A program made the translations under genes and the position numbers. This document shows positions 1 to 11,239 of a stretch of 64,000 nucleotides of DNA, in pieces. Positions within the stretch are counted from its first letter, which is position 1. The number at the start of each line of letters is the position of its first letter. The stretch is from Epithemia pelagica (lineage: Eukaryota > Bacillariophyta > Bacillariophyceae > Surirellales > Surirellaceae), in contig OX337237.1 of assembly GCA_946965045.2 (NCBI GenBank), positions 1,240,001-1,304,000 of the forward strand, given 5' to 3'. The notes beneath the pieces are model-generated. The model was not told the origin of the DNA. It searched no databases and saw nothing but the letters and a program-made list of their open reading frames with translations.

Positions 1-1131
1 TCGTTTTGTCAACGCAATAGCACCTTCGTTTGATGAGCCTCGACTTTGGAGACCGTTCAAGTGCAAACTGGGGCTCAAGAGAGAACGGTCGAAGTTGAAA
101 TTGTCAAAATCGAGGCAACGCAGCTCGGTCAAACACCCTTCATGCCACAAGTGAGAAGCCAACGAGGCATTGGAACCCGGCAGAACAAGAAAGGCGAATG
201 ACTATCATGAAGTAAGTCTATTGATCTGATCATGGAAACGTCGCAAAGATAGCGAGAGAGTCCGGAAAGTCGAAAAAAGAAAAACTAGCGCTAGCAGAAA
301 CTCTCTAGAGGGTGGGTCGGAAGATCCATGTGTATTCATGGACTATGGACACCCTTCCATTTGCGTCGATTATCATGCCCGTCGAGTCAACCCATAACCG
401 ATAGACATCATCTATCATCTATCATCTCTCTGTTGTGTTGTCGTCGTCGATAGACATTCCCGGATCCCGGAATGACGCGCTCAAGGCCCAATGTTAAATC
501 TTGTGATGACCCGGATGGATTGCTCCCCACGCGCTTTCCTCTCCTTCAACCTGGCAATTTGAGAAAATTCGAGAGACGTTATTTTGATGAACATGAGTAC
601 CGCATAAGAATACTCTATACGTTTTATGTACTATGTGAGCGACTCATCACTCATCACATCTGCGTAAGACACGTGCTGGCACGCCCGACACCCCACGACC
701 GCTCTCCATCCATGAATGTCAAAGATACCTTTGACTCACAATTCGCGATCTTTCCATCACTCTCGCTTCAACACTCTCCCCGCGCAGTGGTCCATTTTCT
801 CGCAACAATCAAACATCCATTACACACCAAGAAAAGAAGTCAAGAATACTAACTAACTTCTGATTCGAAAACGAATTCGGGGAGCTGGAAACAAGACTGT
901 TGGCGCTTGGTGTCACCTTTCTCACTGACTTGACCGAAGCATCGCTCTTTGTTGGGTTTTCCCGTGATTGGAGTCCTTCGTACATATCTGGTTTGTACTT
1001 GGGGCGTGAGGGTTTTTCTCATGATTCAAAGCAGCCGGACCAACACGGTCACTTCGTCTCCGTTTGCGGTAGTTGTGGAACCAGCAGCAGCACTGCGTGG
1101 TCCTTGCAACAACGATAGCGGTGGTGGTCAT
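1..1131. other. Intergenic, no gene recognised
   Basis: Short open frames occur on both strands but none has recognisable protein character. It may contain the 5' UTR or promoter of the Alba-domain gene that starts at 1132. Confidence 0.5.
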
Positions 1132-1822
1132 ATGGAAAAGTATCGGCTGGTGCAGGAGCACAAAGCGGAAGAGTCTGAGGATTTCCTGGGCACTCAGACC
1201 AGTGGCAACCTTCCGGAAGTGCGAATCACACAAAAAGGGAAACCGAGGAATTACATTTCCTATGCCATGAACCTGTTTGTACGTCCAAGTTGATGTTGAA
1301 GTGTCCTTTGCTTTGCGATTTTCTCAAAAGGAATTCATTTGTTTCCTTCCTTTCATATTTTCTGTTTTGGTGTCTCTTGGTGTTGCGCATGGTCTTCAGG
1401 AGTCTGGACAGGTCACGATTGTTCTCAAGGCCATGGGGCGTGCCATCAACAAGGCAGTTACAATTGCAGAAATATTAAAGCGGAAGATGCCTCTGCATCA
1501 ATGGAATAATGTTTCGTCTGTGGAGATGATCGATGTCTATGAACCAGTGGAAGAAGGATTGGATGTGGTAACATCACGGAGATATGTCTCTTGTATGCAG
1601 ATCACACTGTCTCTCACATTAGCCGAGTCCAATTCCACGCTTCATCCCGGGTACCAGGCTCCTCTTGTGGAGGAGGAAATGCATCAACAACAACAACAAC
1701 ATCATCACCACTCCGGTCCAGCGGTGGCTGCCCCCGTCTCATCCCAACATCCGCCTCATCCCCATGGGGGTGGTGGCGGTGGAGGTCCCCTGGGTGCTGG
1801 ATTCATGATTGCATCGCCCTGA
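1132..1822 (+). CDS. Alba-domain nucleic-acid-binding protein (one intron)
   Basis: Seen: exon 1 runs 1132-1278, a GTACGT...TTCAG intron 1279-1399, and exon 2 1400-1822, giving about 189 residues. The joined reading gives an N-terminal segment ending PRNYISYAMNLF followed by VTIVLKAMGRAINKAVTIAE. This is the RNA-binding strand/helix pattern of eukaryotic Alba (Rpp20/Rpp25-like) proteins. The C-terminal third is low complexity, with a Q run, an H run and a G run. Family knowledge: eukaryotic Alba proteins bind RNA in RNase P/MRP or in mRNP and translational control; which role applies here cannot be read from sequence. The start was chosen because the ATG at 1132 leads straight into Alba-type sequence; an upstream non-coding exon is possible. 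Confidence 0.8.
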
Positions 1823-3384
1823 ACCAACCAACCAACCTCTCTCACATGAAAATCACTTGAACAAATCGCTCCGTTTCTCTCTTTCATAAAAACACCCACC
1901 CACTCTTGGCATTTTGCGAAAGTCGCGTAGTTTTCTTCTCATCAACGATTGGTGGCATTGACACGAACTTTTGCGCCATCTGCTGCTGCTGTATACATGG
2001 AAAGACATGTTGTTTTGCTGCATCCGACCATTTCACCTTAGAGAGAAAGACTCTCTCTTTTACTCCGCAGTCACCAGGTAATTCTAGCGAAGCTTCATAA
2101 TTTGTTGTACATCTACAAAAAGGAATCAGATGTTGCATCAATAGAGATTGTTCGCACAAGTTTGTGCGTTCCATTAGGTCAACGACAAGGTGATGTGGAA
2201 CCAAATCACCTTTCCTTTCCGGATTTGTGAATGCAGCTTGTTTCTCCAGCAGCTGCGACAGGCACCAATCTACTCGCACTTTCATAGCCTGAACGGAATG
2301 ACTTTTCTTCTACTCAACATCATCATCACCCATCCTGTGGAAGGACCAGCCAAAAGGATAAGCATTACCAACCCGCAGTTCTCTATCAACCGTCCGTAGA
2401 ATGTGCCAATCAAGTCTCGGCACCAGAACCCATACATACAAGGATGTACTCTTATTACTCCCTTCTCCAGAAACCTTGACTCGATAGAAAGATGGGGCAT
2501 TGTGTAGGATTCAGAATGAGAGTTTTTGTACAGCGCACACACATCCACGAGAGATTGTCACACCTGCACATGATGTCCTTGATCATTTGTGTGTTGGTCT
2601 ACCTATTTCCCCCGTTCGATGTGTGTTTGACTGTGGAACGAGAGAGACATGGGGTATTCTTGATTGGCGAACCACATTTGGTTCGGAGGTGCGCGAGAAT
2701 CAAACAAAAAGATCCAAACTCCCAACACCGCAAGAGTGGCGGAATCTCTCGAAACTCAAAGCCAGCTTTGCGGCCGTACCAGCTCATAGAGCACCAAGGA
2801 CGATCCATGCGATCATTCGAGGCAGAGAGAACCCCGGTGAACCCATGTCTAGAAAGATCTTGGACGTATCCAAATTTCGTCGACTTGATGGACTTGGAAG
2901 CAGAGAATGCGACTGCTCGAAGCACATGCTTCCCATCGTGAAGATATCCATAAAGTTTCCATCGTCCAATATTGTCAAAAGATGGAACCCGCTCAAGTGT
3001 GCTAATGGGGGGCGGGACCGGGACGGTGCAATTTTGGCGCAGTCCGTCCTGTCGTCCAAAAAATGGACAAGGACACGGGCTGTAACGTGTCCTCCAAGTC
3101 GGAATTGGCGACGTCGACGACTCCACCCCTGTGCGATGTATCACTTCCTATCAGTATTTTAAGGAACAATTGAAGACAATTGTCGTTTACATTCGAGATA
3201 TGGAACGATGGGGTGTATAATTTGTGACACGTGGTTCGTGTTTCAAACCAAAGCATTCTTATGGCACCGCCGTTGTCCTTGGTCTGGCTTTTCTTTGGCG
3301 GGAGATTACGAACGAGAAGAGTAGGAAGCAGCGCAAGGCTCTTGAGTGGAGAGGAAGAGTGGTGCAGAGAAGGGGCGCATCATC
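1823..3384. other. Intergenic, 1.5 kb without recognisable gene
   Basis: Open frames up to about 220 codons exist (for example 2500-3162 +), but their composition looks random and overlapping frames on both strands are equally long. I support no gene here. The final part is probably the promoter of the galactolipid synthase gene. Confidence 0.5.
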
Positions 3385-5895
3385 ATGGGCAACCAAATCA
3401 CCAAAGACCGTCGAATGGAAGCAAACCCTTCCAAAGAGGAAGTGGACCCCCTTGCCCCACCAGCAACTCCAAGAAGGGAGGACACAGAGGATGAGGTCGA
3501 CGCAATAGCCAATGGTTCTCTTCTTGATGATGATGATGATGATGATGATGAGAAGGAAGAAGACGACGACGACGATGATGATTGGTATCTTACGACAGGC
3601 AGTAGTAGTATGGGCAACATTAGTAGCTCGTTTCCTCAAAGCAGTGTTTTGGCCGAACCTTCTCTGGTACAATCGACGATTGCCGAGAACAATCATGGCG
3701 TCTTGGCATTGAAGGAAGCCGCAGCGCGTCAACAACAACAAAAGGAGCAACGATGTTGGTCGACTTGGCTCAAGCCGCAACAACCTCCCCTTGTGTGGAT
3801 GGCCGAACACGAACGAGAGACGTCTTCCTTTTTGGAAAAAGAAGACGAACGACAAGACACCAGCATGGATGCAGAGGATGAAAACGATGAACCAACCAAC
3901 GCTCCAACAAAAGAAGGTCACCGCAATCGTCAAAGTGCCTCACACTGCCATTGGTTTGGCATGCCCTGCGATCCCAATCGGAAGAACAACCACAACAACA
4001 TGAAACGAAAGAACCGAGACAGTCGTTCTGGAATGTTGTTGTGGACAACCAACTCCGCCTCCAATTGTTCCTTGACGGCAACGTCTGCTTCGACATCCTC
4101 CTCTTCATCGTCGTTGTCTTCGTCGTCGTGGTTTGCCAATGACGAAACGGAATTGGAATACACCAATTCCGAACGAGAATTGTCAGCCGTCGAACCAACA
4201 CCGGCCTCGGAGTTGAGCAGTCCTCGTCATGTTTGGATTGTCACCACGGCTGCCTTGCCCTGGATGACAGGGACCGCCGTCAATCCACTGTTGCGGGCCG
4301 GATCTCTCTGGCAACACTACCAAGATCAAGTGGAAGCGCAACAACAAAGAAGGAGGGACGAATCTGCACCAACATCATCACAAGACTTTTCCATTACCTT
4401 GGTATTGCCCTGGCTGTGTCGAGCCAAGGATCGTGAGGGTTTGTATGGACCGCACTGGAAAGACAAGAGCGTCGAGGATCAAGAAGCCTATATTCGGTCG
4501 TGGTTGAGCGAACGTGCCAAATTGCCAAGAGCGGCGCAACACATTGCCATTCAATGGTATACAGCACATTATCATCCACACCTTTCTTCCATCTTTGCCG
4601 TCGACGATGTCTGCGATGCCTGTCTCAATGTTCCTTCCGACCATACGGCGGTCGTGGTCTTGGAGGAACCAGAACATTTGAATTGCTATCGAGGGCCCGG
4701 CAAGGCTACTTGGGGACAACGCTTTGGTCATGTGATTGGCATTGTCCATACCAATTATCGGGCCTATGCGCAAAGTCATGCCTCTGGTTTGGTCATGGGA
4801 CCCTTGGTGGGAGCCATTTTTGCCTCCTTGGTACGAACCTATTGCGACAAGGTTATTAAACTGTCCGACGTCTTGCAATCCTATTCGCCCGAAAAACAAG
4901 TCACCTGCAATGTCCATGGAATTCGAGACGAATTTTTGCAAATGCCTCCTCCCACAGGCAATAAGGTGTACTTTATTGGCAAATTGTTGTGGGCCAAGGG
5001 ATTGGACAAAATGTTAACCTTACAAGCACGGTACAAGAAAGCAACCGGAAGCTACTTTGCCTTGGATGTATATGGAAGTGGACCACAACAAGACGAAATC
5101 AAATTGGCCTTTCTAGGAAAACAACAACAACAACAAGCACGGCGATGGACGTCGAGTGCGAGTTCCGTCTCGCGAGAACCCGACGACGACAGCAGCAGCA
5201 AAGAAGAGGATCATGGCAAACAACCCTCTTCTCCCAAAATGCCGGTGGAATTCATGGGCCGCATGGACCATGCAGCCTTATCGAGCGAGTACAAGGTCTT
5301 TGTCAATCCGAGTATTACCGAAGTCCTGTGTACGACCACGGCCGAAGCCTTGGCCATGGGTCGCTTTGTGATTATTCCCCATCATGCGAGCAATCACTTT
5401 TTCTCGCAATTTCCCAATTGCTTGCAGTATCAGCCCCACAAGTATTATGAATTTTGCGTCTTGCTTCAATACGCACTGACACATACCCCGACACCCCTCA
5501 GTGCCGAACATACGCACTTGTTAACCTGGGAAGCCGCCACCGATCGGTTCATCAAGGCCAGTGCCGTATCCCTGCGAGACGCTGCCCGACGAGAACGATT
5601 GACGGCGCGACAAGGACGAGAAGAACGGTTTGCGCAGTTTCATGAAGACATGTGTAAAGGAACGTCCGGTGTCTTTGTGCGGACCCTGTTGCATGGCGAT
5701 GATCCACACAAGACGACGACACTACCAACGACACCGCAACACTCCGCAAGTGCACCTCAAGAAGAGGACATGGAAGACGAAGAAGAAGAAGAAAAGAAGG
5801 AGTCGGAAGACGTGGAATCGACTACGTCTCTTGGGACGTTTTCGTCCTTTTCGTGGTTTCAAAGTAGCTTTTCATCGTTGCCTGTGCGGACTTGA
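3385..5895 (+). CDS. DGD: Digalactosyldiacylglycerol synthase (DGD1/DGD2-like GT4 glycosyltransferase)
   Basis: An intronless 836-residue frame. Family role: DGD enzymes transfer galactose from UDP-galactose to MGDG, making DGDG on plastid envelope membranes. Seen: the catalytic region starts near residue 281 (HVWIVTTAALPWMTGTAVNP), continues through GHVIGIVHTNYRAYAQSHASG, the Rossmann-entry segment NKVYFIGKLLWAKGLD, and an E-x7-E motif (E646...E654 in ITEVLCTTTAEALAMG) typical of retaining GT4 enzymes. About 280 N-terminal residues are low complexity, with D/E and S runs. The acidic tail is also disordered. The start is the ATG at 3385 (ATCATCATGG context); the frame is open upstream only from a GTG. 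The N terminus MGNQITK fits an N-myristoylation consensus. A plastid presequence is not obvious. The enzyme family is confident; the DGD1 versus DGD2 assignment is not. Confidence 0.92.
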   Translation: MGNQITKDRRMEANPSKEEVDPLAPPATPRREDTEDEVDAIANGSLLDDDDDDDDEKEEDDDDDDDWYLTTGSSSMGNISSSFPQSSVLAEPSLVQSTIAENNHGVLALKEAAARQQQQKEQRCWSTWLKPQQPPLVWMAEHERETSSFLEKEDERQDTSMDAEDENDEPTNAPTKEGHRNRQSASHCHWFGMPCDPNRKNNHNNMKRKNRDSRSGMLLWTTNSASNCSLTATSASTSSSSSSLSSSSWFANDETELEYTNSERELSAVEPTPASELSSPRHVWIVTTAALPWMTGTAVNPLLRAGSLWQHYQDQVEAQQQRRRDESAPTSSQDFSITLVLPWLCRAKDREGLYGPHWKDKSVEDQEAYIRSWLSERAKLPRAAQHIAIQWYTAHYHPHLSSIFAVDDVCDACLNVPSDHTAVVVLEEPEHLNCYRGPGKATWGQRFGHVIGIVHTNYRAYAQSHASGLVMGPLVGAIFASLVRTYCDKVIKLSDVLQSYSPEKQVTCNVHGIRDEFLQMPPPTGNKVYFIGKLLWAKGLDKMLTLQARYKKATGSYFALDVYGSGPQQDEIKLAFLGKQQQQQARRWTSSASSVSREPDDDSSSKEEDHGKQPSSPKMPVEFMGRMDHAALSSEYKVFVNPSITEVLCTTTAEALAMGRFVIIPHHASNHFFSQFPNCLQYQPHKYYEFCVLLQYALTHTPTPLSAEHTHLLTWEAATDRFIKASAVSLRDAARRERLTARQGREERFAQFHEDMCKGTSGVFVRTLLHGDDPHKTTTLPTTPQHSASAPQEEDMEDEEEEEKKESEDVESTTSLGTFSSFSWFQSSFSSLPVRT

Positions 5896-7402
5896 TGGAC
5901 ATTGTTGGCATTTTTGGTTGGACCATCTCCAGAGTGAATCGGCATTGGAGAACCAAAGACTATGTGGGTTGGTGGTACACAACGATTCTGCTGCCGGGGT
6001 TACACGATGAAACTCTGGTGGTCATCATCATCATCGACATGACTTTGGTTGGGAATGGACATGTGTGTGTGTTTATTTATATATAACTACGAATAGCTTG
6101 TTGTGAATGTATGATACCACTGAATTCTTGTGGACAACCACCCTGACCAGCTCTCGCACGTCCGAACCTAGTCTGAATCTAGAGAGGCCGGAGGGAATAC
6201 GGGAGCTCAATGAAATCAACGAACGCAGCCCGAGATGAACCAAGACTAGAAAGAAGTACCCCTACAACACCGCGAAGGTTGACCATGAGAAACGGAAACC
6301 TCGCAGACTCTGCACAAACAATGACGCGATTGGGATGGGTCCAACAACCACAAATTCTCGTCGTACGTAAGAGAGCGAGTATCATTGCGTGTCTCGTACC
6401 ACGGACAGCACTGTGTCCATCCTTCCGCTCGATGTTGTGTCCACATGAAGAATGAAAGACGTTTATACCCAATCGACGCTACACGACAACCAACGGCAGG
6501 AGCCATTCTTGTGTTCTTGGATCGTTCCAGTCCATCCTTTGAGTGACGCTTTCGTATGTTCTCAAGTCCCGGTGCATGATTCTCGGTTCCCGACGAACCA
6601 TGATCTCGAAGAAGACCAACCGAGACCGAGAGGGAACCGGTGACATTTTGTTCTTCCAATGCGCAAAAAGTGAGAAGACCTTCCTCCTTTGCAATATACG
6701 CGGTTCGCGCGCTAGAAAGTCACAGGGCCCGCGCAACGCTTAACTTTTTGGTACGCGTACACGTGCTCTGTCCAGCTTGATTTTAAATCTTGGAAAATTA
6801 GATAGACTTAAGATGCCGAGCATACGTGCTTGATGAGCGCGCCACGACAGACTGCACTTATTAAGAATACAAAGAATCGTTGGCAATGCTCAGCGGATCA
6901 AGAAGCGAAATTATTAGATGTCCGACCGACCAACCATTCAGAGTTTGGGGGGAATGGCTCCACACGCTCATCTTCCACCATCGTCGTCATCACAAGCCTC
7001 TTGGTTCTTTTCCTCTTGAGGTATACTAATTGGTCCATGAAAGATTGAGTTCCACCATCCTAGGTGTATACAGAAGTTGGCATACATTAGCTTACCACCA
7101 AGAAACAACATTGGTTTTGCGTTTGTGGATTGGACGGTGAACACCAAGACGAAGTAGAGTGCCCTGTTTCTTCCAGAGCTGCCACCAGCAGACTTTTACT
7201 CCACTTTGGGAAGATCTCCGTTTGACTTGTCTTCTGATTCTGCGATTGTGGAACAATTTTCAATCCACGTTGGATTGAAATTGCATGGTTCCAAAGATCT
7301 AATTGGTCTGAACGAGCATAGCGGGTCCATGTCCATTGTGCGTCCTTCTCCGATCCAAAACCATTTTTAGCTTGTTGTTGTTCTTGTTGCCGGGGCCATA
7401 CC
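5896..7402. other. Intergenic, no gene recognised
   Basis: A 1.5-kb gap between two plus-strand genes. Only short, unrecognisable open frames are visible. The last few hundred bases should hold the promoter of the TIP41 fusion gene. Confidence 0.5.
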
Positions 7403-10400
7403 ATGTCGTCGCCGTTGGCCCAAAAATTGGAAGAAGACAATCTCCGTTTGGTCTGTCAACGGTCGGTTGAAGAATTGCATCAATTGTTCGTGGCATGGTT
7501 TCAAGGATCGGAACCCCGCGAAAGCTTGACGTCGTCCTTGTTGGACTGTTTGGCACCCGATTTTAGTCATGTGGCTCCCAATGGACAATTTCTCCAAGGA
7601 CGAAGCATTCTTATTGGACATTTGCAAGACAAGTTTGGCTGTTACAAAAATCGACTTTTTCAAATTGAAATTTACGATGTCCGATTGCTCTGGCATGATC
7701 CGGAGGGAAACAAGTGTTTGTGTACCTACGAAGAATGGCAATCTTGGTTGCCCGACAATGCCCAGGAAATTACCAACAACAGCAATAGCAACCACAACAA
7801 TAACAGCAGTAACCACAGTGTAACGGAGGGCGAAGACTCTACCAATCTCACCAATGGACAACACAACAATACTGGCACTCTCAACGGACAGGGATTGAAC
7901 CATGCGCAAAGAAACGGTGGTAATGGTGAGAATGTTCATCCAGAAGATACAAATGAGAATGACGGCGACGACGATGATGATAAAGAAGAAGAAGAAGTGC
8001 ATCAATTCGGACGCCTCTCCACGTGTTTGCTCGAACGAAAAAACATTGATCCTCAGGCCAGTAGCAACGACCCTTCTTCCTCGACATCGGCCTATCGGTG
8101 GATTCATGTACACGAAACCTGGTTGGAAGCCGAAGCGCCTCAACACGAAAAACATGAGCAGCCACTACAACCACAAGAAGGATCCTATTTGGAAGAAGAT
8201 ACAATATTGACAGGACCCGTTGAATATCATCGCATGCTCGCCGATCGGAGTCCACCCAGTATGCTCTCCTCCCAACCACCACCCTCCACTAGCAACAATG
8301 ACGCCAAGAATCCCATGTTTTTACCCGACACGTCCAGTGACGATGAGAATGACGACGAAGATATGGGTGTTGCTCTTCCACCTGGAGGCCTACCAACCAC
8401 CTCTCGACAAGATGCGTCGGGAACGGACTCAGCCTCACTGGGGCAAACCAACGCACTGGAGGGAGCTTCAACCCCCGCCGTTGTGGCAAATGACGACGAC
8501 GAAGAAGAGGAGGAAGAGGAGGAGGAAGAAGAAGAGGGCGATCGGCATTTGCTCATGCTAATGTCGACGCAATCCATATCGCGAGAACAAACGACACGGC
8601 AAAATACGGCACGAGATGCCTTGGAATCTTCGGGCATTGCCTTTTACGAATTGGATGGGGCGAATCCGAACGAACGAGACAATCGCAATTCACTCTTTCA
8701 ATTATCAGGCAAGTGGGGGCAATATCCACAGTTCTTTTTGGTGGATACTGCTGGTACAACCACATTTTGGGGAACCTGGGAAGACTTTTTGCAAAGTCAT
8801 TCGGGAGGTCAATTGGCTGATGATATTGCACAAGCCAGTGGTACGGGTAGTAGTAGCAACAACAACAACAACTCACACAGTCCGGGGACCCCGGCGACTG
8901 CCACGACCGCACCTACTGTCGTCCAGGCCGCTGCGAATGCCAGTCCACGGTCAGGGACGTCGGAAACGTCCCCCACGACCAGTCCACGGCAACCCTTGGG
9001 CTCCAATGGTGTGGCGGCAGGAGCCGTGGTAGTGGCTGGCACGGACGGGAGTGCGGACCCACCGCAACCTTTTCCTGCACGAGTTCCGACCAATTCACAA
9101 TTGCTCGTTCTGATATCCTCCCAAACCCTGTCAGACGAACAGAAATCCAGACAAGATGAAGCAGAGCGAATTTTACAAGAGCACAATATATCCTTTGAAA
9201 GTATCGATGGTTCCGTCAAAACCAATCGAGAGCGACGAAACAAGCTGTTCCGGATTAGTACCTTTTGGGGTAAATATCCACAATTCTTTCATCAACCAGC
9301 TCCACAACCAGAATCGGCCGCCGTATCGGAGGAGGATATTGCGGCTCGTTCAGCAGCGACAACCTTTTGGGGACGATGGGAAGAATTCGAAACAAGCAGG
9401 AACAGGAATACATTGGATTTAGATTTGACTTTTGTTCGTCCATTGGCGGACAATCAGATCGACACTGCCAAGAGTGCGCCACCCGCGGAGGCTTTGAGGT
9501 CGCCTGGAGAAAGCAGCCAGAGTACTGCACCAACTTTGGCTGCTGCCTCACCATCCACATCACCACCACCACCAGCTGCAACAGCAGCAACAGAAAGGGA
9601 AGCGCGCATTATTCTGTTGGTATCACAACAATCGCTATCGCGCGACCAAGTGTCGCGACAAGAGATGGCACGAGAACATCTGAAAGAAGCCGCCATTAAC
9701 TTTGAGGAATTAGATGGATCATCAAGAGACAGTCGACAAAAGCGCAACGAACTCTTCAAAATTTCAAAGCTGTGGGGAAGATACCCTCAAATATTTGTGG
9801 TTTTGAAGCGACCACCCATCATCAATGATCGTGGAAATGGAGAAGAGATTGTATTTTGGGGAGATTGGGAGAAAATTGAGCTCAGCCACTCGGATGGAAC
9901 ATTGGGCGAGGAGCTGTCAGCTCTCTTGGCGGAACCAAAGCTGCAAGCACCGGAGGACAAGGCGCGGCTTAAGCGGGAACTTGCCGTTGCCTTGGCTGCA
10001 GGTTCGGAGGTATCCTTAAAGTCAGCGGAAGACGAATTTCTGGAAAGGTCACAAGGAATACTTCAATTTGAAGAAGATGAGGAAGCGGCAAATTCCACGG
10101 CCTTGGTTCTCGCGAACAAAGAAGAGAAAAAACAAAACGGAGAGGAAAATATGAACGAAGAAAAATTCCAACAAATAGCTGCCGCTCTGTCTCCAATTCC
10201 TCAAGATGTTTCGAGCAAACGACACGTATCTTCCAAACTGCTGCAACATGCGAAACCATTGACGTGGGAGAATTCATTGGTTGGTCTATCGTTACATGGT
10301 TTTGACATTGGAACATCACAGGGGCCAATTGCCGACGAGACATGGTACAAGGAAGTTACGGAAGCACTGGAAGCGATTGCGCAATATAAAAAGGCCAATG

Positions 10401-11239
10401 GACCTCGAAGAAAGATTAATCTTCCTGAAATGGTTTTTCCAACAGCCCATGTTGCTCTGGAGGGCCACGGCTTTTGGTTAAGTTGGGATGTGTTGGATGC
10501 CATGGAGGATTGGGCCCGAGCACATTCTGAAATCCCCGTCAATTCGAGCGAATCCTTCAAAGGAGTCGGCGTTCTGAAATCAAAGGATGCCAAGCTATGG
10601 GAAAAGAAAAAGGCGGCTTTGAGCACTGATTCATCGCCCGCTTCGTCTGTCTTTCACTATGACTGGACATACAGCACCCCCTTTCTGGGGAAAGTGGAGG
10701 GTGGTGAATGGGTTGAGCTTGACGAATCTGGCATGCGAGTGGAATTGTTGACAGACACATCAATACCAATTTTATTTTTTGACGAAATCACTCTGTTCGA
10801 AGATGATTTGCACGACAATGGACAAGTTCAATTGAGTGTAAAAATCCGTGTCATGCCAACTTGTGCTTACGTTTTGGCTCGATTATGGCTCCGTGTGGAT
10901 CATGTTGTTATTCGAGTGCGAGAAACAAGACTCCTTGTGGATTTCTTTGGCATGGAGCCTGCCGTCTACCGTGATGTTACCTGGCGAGAATGCTATTGGG
11001 ATTCGTTCAAGGTGCACCAGTTGCCCACTGACGTGCGATCATGGCACTTTGATGGAAAGGAAACGGCTGCATGGCAAAGTCTTTTGCGGAAAATCCCAGA
11101 AGTGGATCCACCAGACGGGATTATGAGATTTGCGACTTTGGAACCTACCAATCCATCACGCAACATTGTCAAGCAATTGAATAGCAGTGTTGCCGAAGCC
11201 TTGAATTCCCAGAACAGTTTGGAGTACCTAGAAGGCTAG
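7403..11239 (+). CDS. NTF2-like / three thioredoxin-fold repeats / TIP41-like fusion protein
   Basis: One uninterrupted 1278-residue frame starting at an ATG. Seen: residues about 1-120 resemble an NTF2/SnoaL-like fold (HQLFVAWF...ILIGHLQDKFG). Acidic and Q/N-rich linkers follow. Then come three related repeats near 382-475, 566-672 and 734-840, each with an LLxLxSxQxLSxxQ strand, ...FxxxDG.....R.RNxLFxIS, W/G-x-YPQ(F/I)F and FWGxWE. This is the layout of SH3BGR/glutaredoxin-like thioredoxin folds, without a CxxC. Residues about 950-1260 carry TIP41 signatures: YDWTYSTPF, ILFFDEITLFEDDLHDNG, IRVMPTCAYVLARLWLRVD and RETRLLVDFFG. Family knowledge: TIP41/TIPRL binds PP2A-type phosphatase catalytic subunits and acts in TOR and stress signalling. 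Typical TIP41 is about 270-370 residues, so roughly 900 residues are extra. Inference: a phosphatase regulator with added protein-interaction domains. An annotation-level merge of two genes cannot be excluded, but no stop or convincing splice junction separates them. Confidence 0.8.
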   Translation: MSSPLAQKLEEDNLRLVCQRSVEELHQLFVAWFQGSEPRESLTSSLLDCLAPDFSHVAPNGQFLQGRSILIGHLQDKFGCYKNRLFQIEIYDVRLLWHDPEGNKCLCTYEEWQSWLPDNAQEITNNSNSNHNNNSSNHSVTEGEDSTNLTNGQHNNTGTLNGQGLNHAQRNGGNGENVHPEDTNENDGDDDDDKEEEEVHQFGRLSTCLLERKNIDPQASSNDPSSSTSAYRWIHVHETWLEAEAPQHEKHEQPLQPQEGSYLEEDTILTGPVEYHRMLADRSPPSMLSSQPPPSTSNNDAKNPMFLPDTSSDDENDDEDMGVALPPGGLPTTSRQDASGTDSASLGQTNALEGASTPAVVANDDDEEEEEEEEEEEEGDRHLLMLMSTQSISREQTTRQNTARDALESSGIAFYELDGANPNERDNRNSLFQLSGKWGQYPQFFLVDTAGTTTFWGTWEDFLQSHSGGQLADDIAQASGTGSSSNNNNNSHSPGTPATATTAPTVVQAAANASPRSGTSETSPTTSPRQPLGSNGVAAGAVVVAGTDGSADPPQPFPARVPTNSQLLVLISSQTLSDEQKSRQDEAERILQEHNISFESIDGSVKTNRERRNKLFRISTFWGKYPQFFHQPAPQPESAAVSEEDIAARSAATTFWGRWEEFETSRNRNTLDLDLTFVRPLADNQIDTAKSAPPAEALRSPGESSQSTAPTLAAASPSTSPPPPAATAATEREARIILLVSQQSLSRDQVSRQEMAREHLKEAAINFEELDGSSRDSRQKRNELFKISKLWGRYPQIFVVLKRPPIINDRGNGEEIVFWGDWEKIELSHSDGTLGEELSALLAEPKLQAPEDKARLKRELAVALAAGSEVSLKSAEDEFLERSQGILQFEEDEEAANSTALVLANKEEKKQNGEENMNEEKFQQIAAALSPIPQDVSSKRHVSSKLLQHAKPLTWENSLVGLSLHGFDIGTSQGPIADETWYKEVTEALEAIAQYKKANGPRRKINLPEMVFPTAHVALEGHGFWLSWDVLDAMEDWARAHSEIPVNSSESFKGVGVLKSKDAKLWEKKKAALSTDSSPASSVFHYDWTYSTPFLGKVEGGEWVELDESGMRVELLTDTSIPILFFDEITLFEDDLHDNGQVQLSVKIRVMPTCAYVLARLWLRVDHVVIRVRETRLLVDFFGMEPAVYRDVTWRECYWDSFKVHQLPTDVRSWHFDGKETAAWQSLLRKIPEVDPPDGIMRFATLEPTNPSRNIVKQLNSSVAEALNSQNSLEYLEG

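Noticed and set aside
2500-3162. 220-codon plus-strand open frame
   Set aside because: No ATG-led conserved region; overlapping frames of similar length on the other strand; composition looks random.
8227-8637. Serine-rich minus-strand frame opposite the TIP41 fusion
   Set aside because: It is the antisense shadow of the E/D-rich linker of a clearly coding plus-strand frame.
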